The notes beneath the pieces are model-generated. The model was not told the DNA's origin, ran no database searches, and saw only the letters and a list, made by a program, of their open reading frames with translations. Shown in pieces: positions 30,568-31,000 of a DNA stretch of 31,000 bases; position 1 is the first letter of the stretch, and every line of letters starts with the position of its first letter. The position numbers and the translations under genes are program-made. Source of the stretch: Firmicutes bacterium CAG:24053_14 (lineage in GTDB: Bacteria; Bacillota; Clostridia; Oscillospirales; Oscillospiraceae); the NCBI GenBank assembly GCA_001916715.1, contig MNSZ01000070.1:12023-43022 (forward strand). The letters run 5' to 3'.

Positions 30568-31000
30568 ATGGCAAGAACAGACGACAGAAAGAGCATCCGC
30601 TGCTCTTTCTGCGGAAAAACACAGGCTCAGGCCGGCAGACTCATTGCCGGCAACGGCGCATACATCTGTGATGAGTGCATCAATCTCTGCATGAGCATCA
30701 TCGCCGAGGATGAGCAGGCTCCCGTGCATGACAGTCAGGGAAACCGCCTGCGCTTTGAGGATCTTCCGAAGCCTGCCGAGATAAAGGCAAGGCTGGATGA
30801 ATACATCGTCGGGCAGGACAGAGCAAAGGTAGTTCTGTCGGTCGCGGTGTATAACCATTATAAACGCATCCTCTATGCCGGCGATAACGACGTTGAGCTT
30901 CAAAAGAGCAATATTCTTCTCATCGGCCCGACCGGCAGCGGCAAAACTCTGTTTGCGCAGTCTCTGGCAAAGATGCTCAATGTGCCCTTTGCCATCGCGG
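30568..31000 (+). CDS. clpX: ATP-dependent Clp protease ATP-binding subunit ClpX, 3' partial
   Basis: 144 residues are visible before the window ends. ATG at 30568 follows TTGAGGTAAAACT. The N-terminal Cys4 zinc-binding domain (RCSFCGKTQ, ICDECINLC) is followed by LPKPAEIKARLDEYIVGQD and Walker A GPTGSGKT, all standard for ClpX. It unfolds substrates for the ClpP chamber encoded upstream. Confidence 0.97.
   Translation, partial: MARTDDRKSIRCSFCGKTQAQAGRLIAGNGAYICDECINLCMSIIAEDEQAPVHDSQGNRLRFEDLPKPAEIKARLDEYIVGQDRAKVVLSVAVYNHYKRILYAGDNDVELQKSNILLIGPTGSGKTLFAQSLAKMLNVPFAIA

Noticed and set aside
1..31000. CRISPR arrays, retrons, toxin-antitoxin pairs or other defence systems
   Set aside because: No regularly spaced repeats, no cas, reverse transcriptase or restriction genes were recognised on either strand; the only repeats are the terminator duplications and promoter palindromes described.

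Overview
The window looks like the chromosome of an anaerobic, probably spore-forming Firmicute of the class Clostridia, with an Oscillospiraceae-like flavour (inference from gene content and neighbourhoods). Supporting genes are a bofA/yaaL pair, an M23 + M50 peptidase pair resembling SpoIVFA/SpoIVFB, a DUF1540 protein, a 2-hydroxyacyl-CoA dehydratase pair, and Firmicute-type rplS-lepB-rbgA-rnhB and tig-clpP-clpX clusters. Promoters are ordinary sigma-A type (TTGACA/TATAAT) and most starts carry GGAGG-type ribosome binding sites.

Layout. 1-500: end of a GlmU-like left-handed beta-helix gene. 504-2051: an IS1182-like insertion sequence (529-2026) with a broken transposase, sitting inside a bidirectional terminator that is now duplicated as 25-bp direct repeats. 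2057-3043: DEDDh exonuclease. 3170-5544: ddl-murF (peptidoglycan). 5576-6610: acetyltransferase, bofA, yaaL on the minus strand. 6720-6895: a structured non-coding element with its own terminator. 6989-12399: operon of a divergent topoisomerase IV pair (parE, parC) with a small membrane zinc-ribbon gene between them, followed by a YitT-type membrane protein. 12470: tRNA-Gly. 12595-14814: a graveyard of gene fragments (ABC exporter, DUF5655-like, phage structural protein, second dehydratase subunit) around two intact small membrane-protein genes. 14957-15147: a 191-bp MITE-like element, again inside a duplicated terminator hairpin and with ends like those of the IS. 15208-18156: dehydratase operon with a 51-aa membrane protein; 18258-18857: its probable TetR regulator, with matching 17-bp palindromes in both promoter regions. 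18988: tRNA-Pro. 19155-20518: M23 and M50 peptidases. 20596-23050: TIGR03960/TIGR03936-type radical SAM pair. 23186-25985: rplS, lepB, rbgA, rnhB, yraN. 26003: thrC. 27511-28455: DUF1540 protein and a metallophosphoesterase. 28547-31000: tig, clpP, clpX (clpX runs off the end).

How the genes work together. Most of the window is housekeeping: cell-wall precursor synthesis, chromosome topology, translation and ribosome assembly, protein export, folding and proteolysis. The accessory part is 12.6-18.9 kb: a regulated acyl-CoA dehydratase module flanked by decayed genes. The most distinctive observation is a pair of transposable elements, one IS-sized and one MITE-sized, with the same terminal motif (CAGnCTGTCGA). 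Each is inserted exactly at the edge of a terminator hairpin that is duplicated intact on both sides, so the neighbouring genes keep a terminator.
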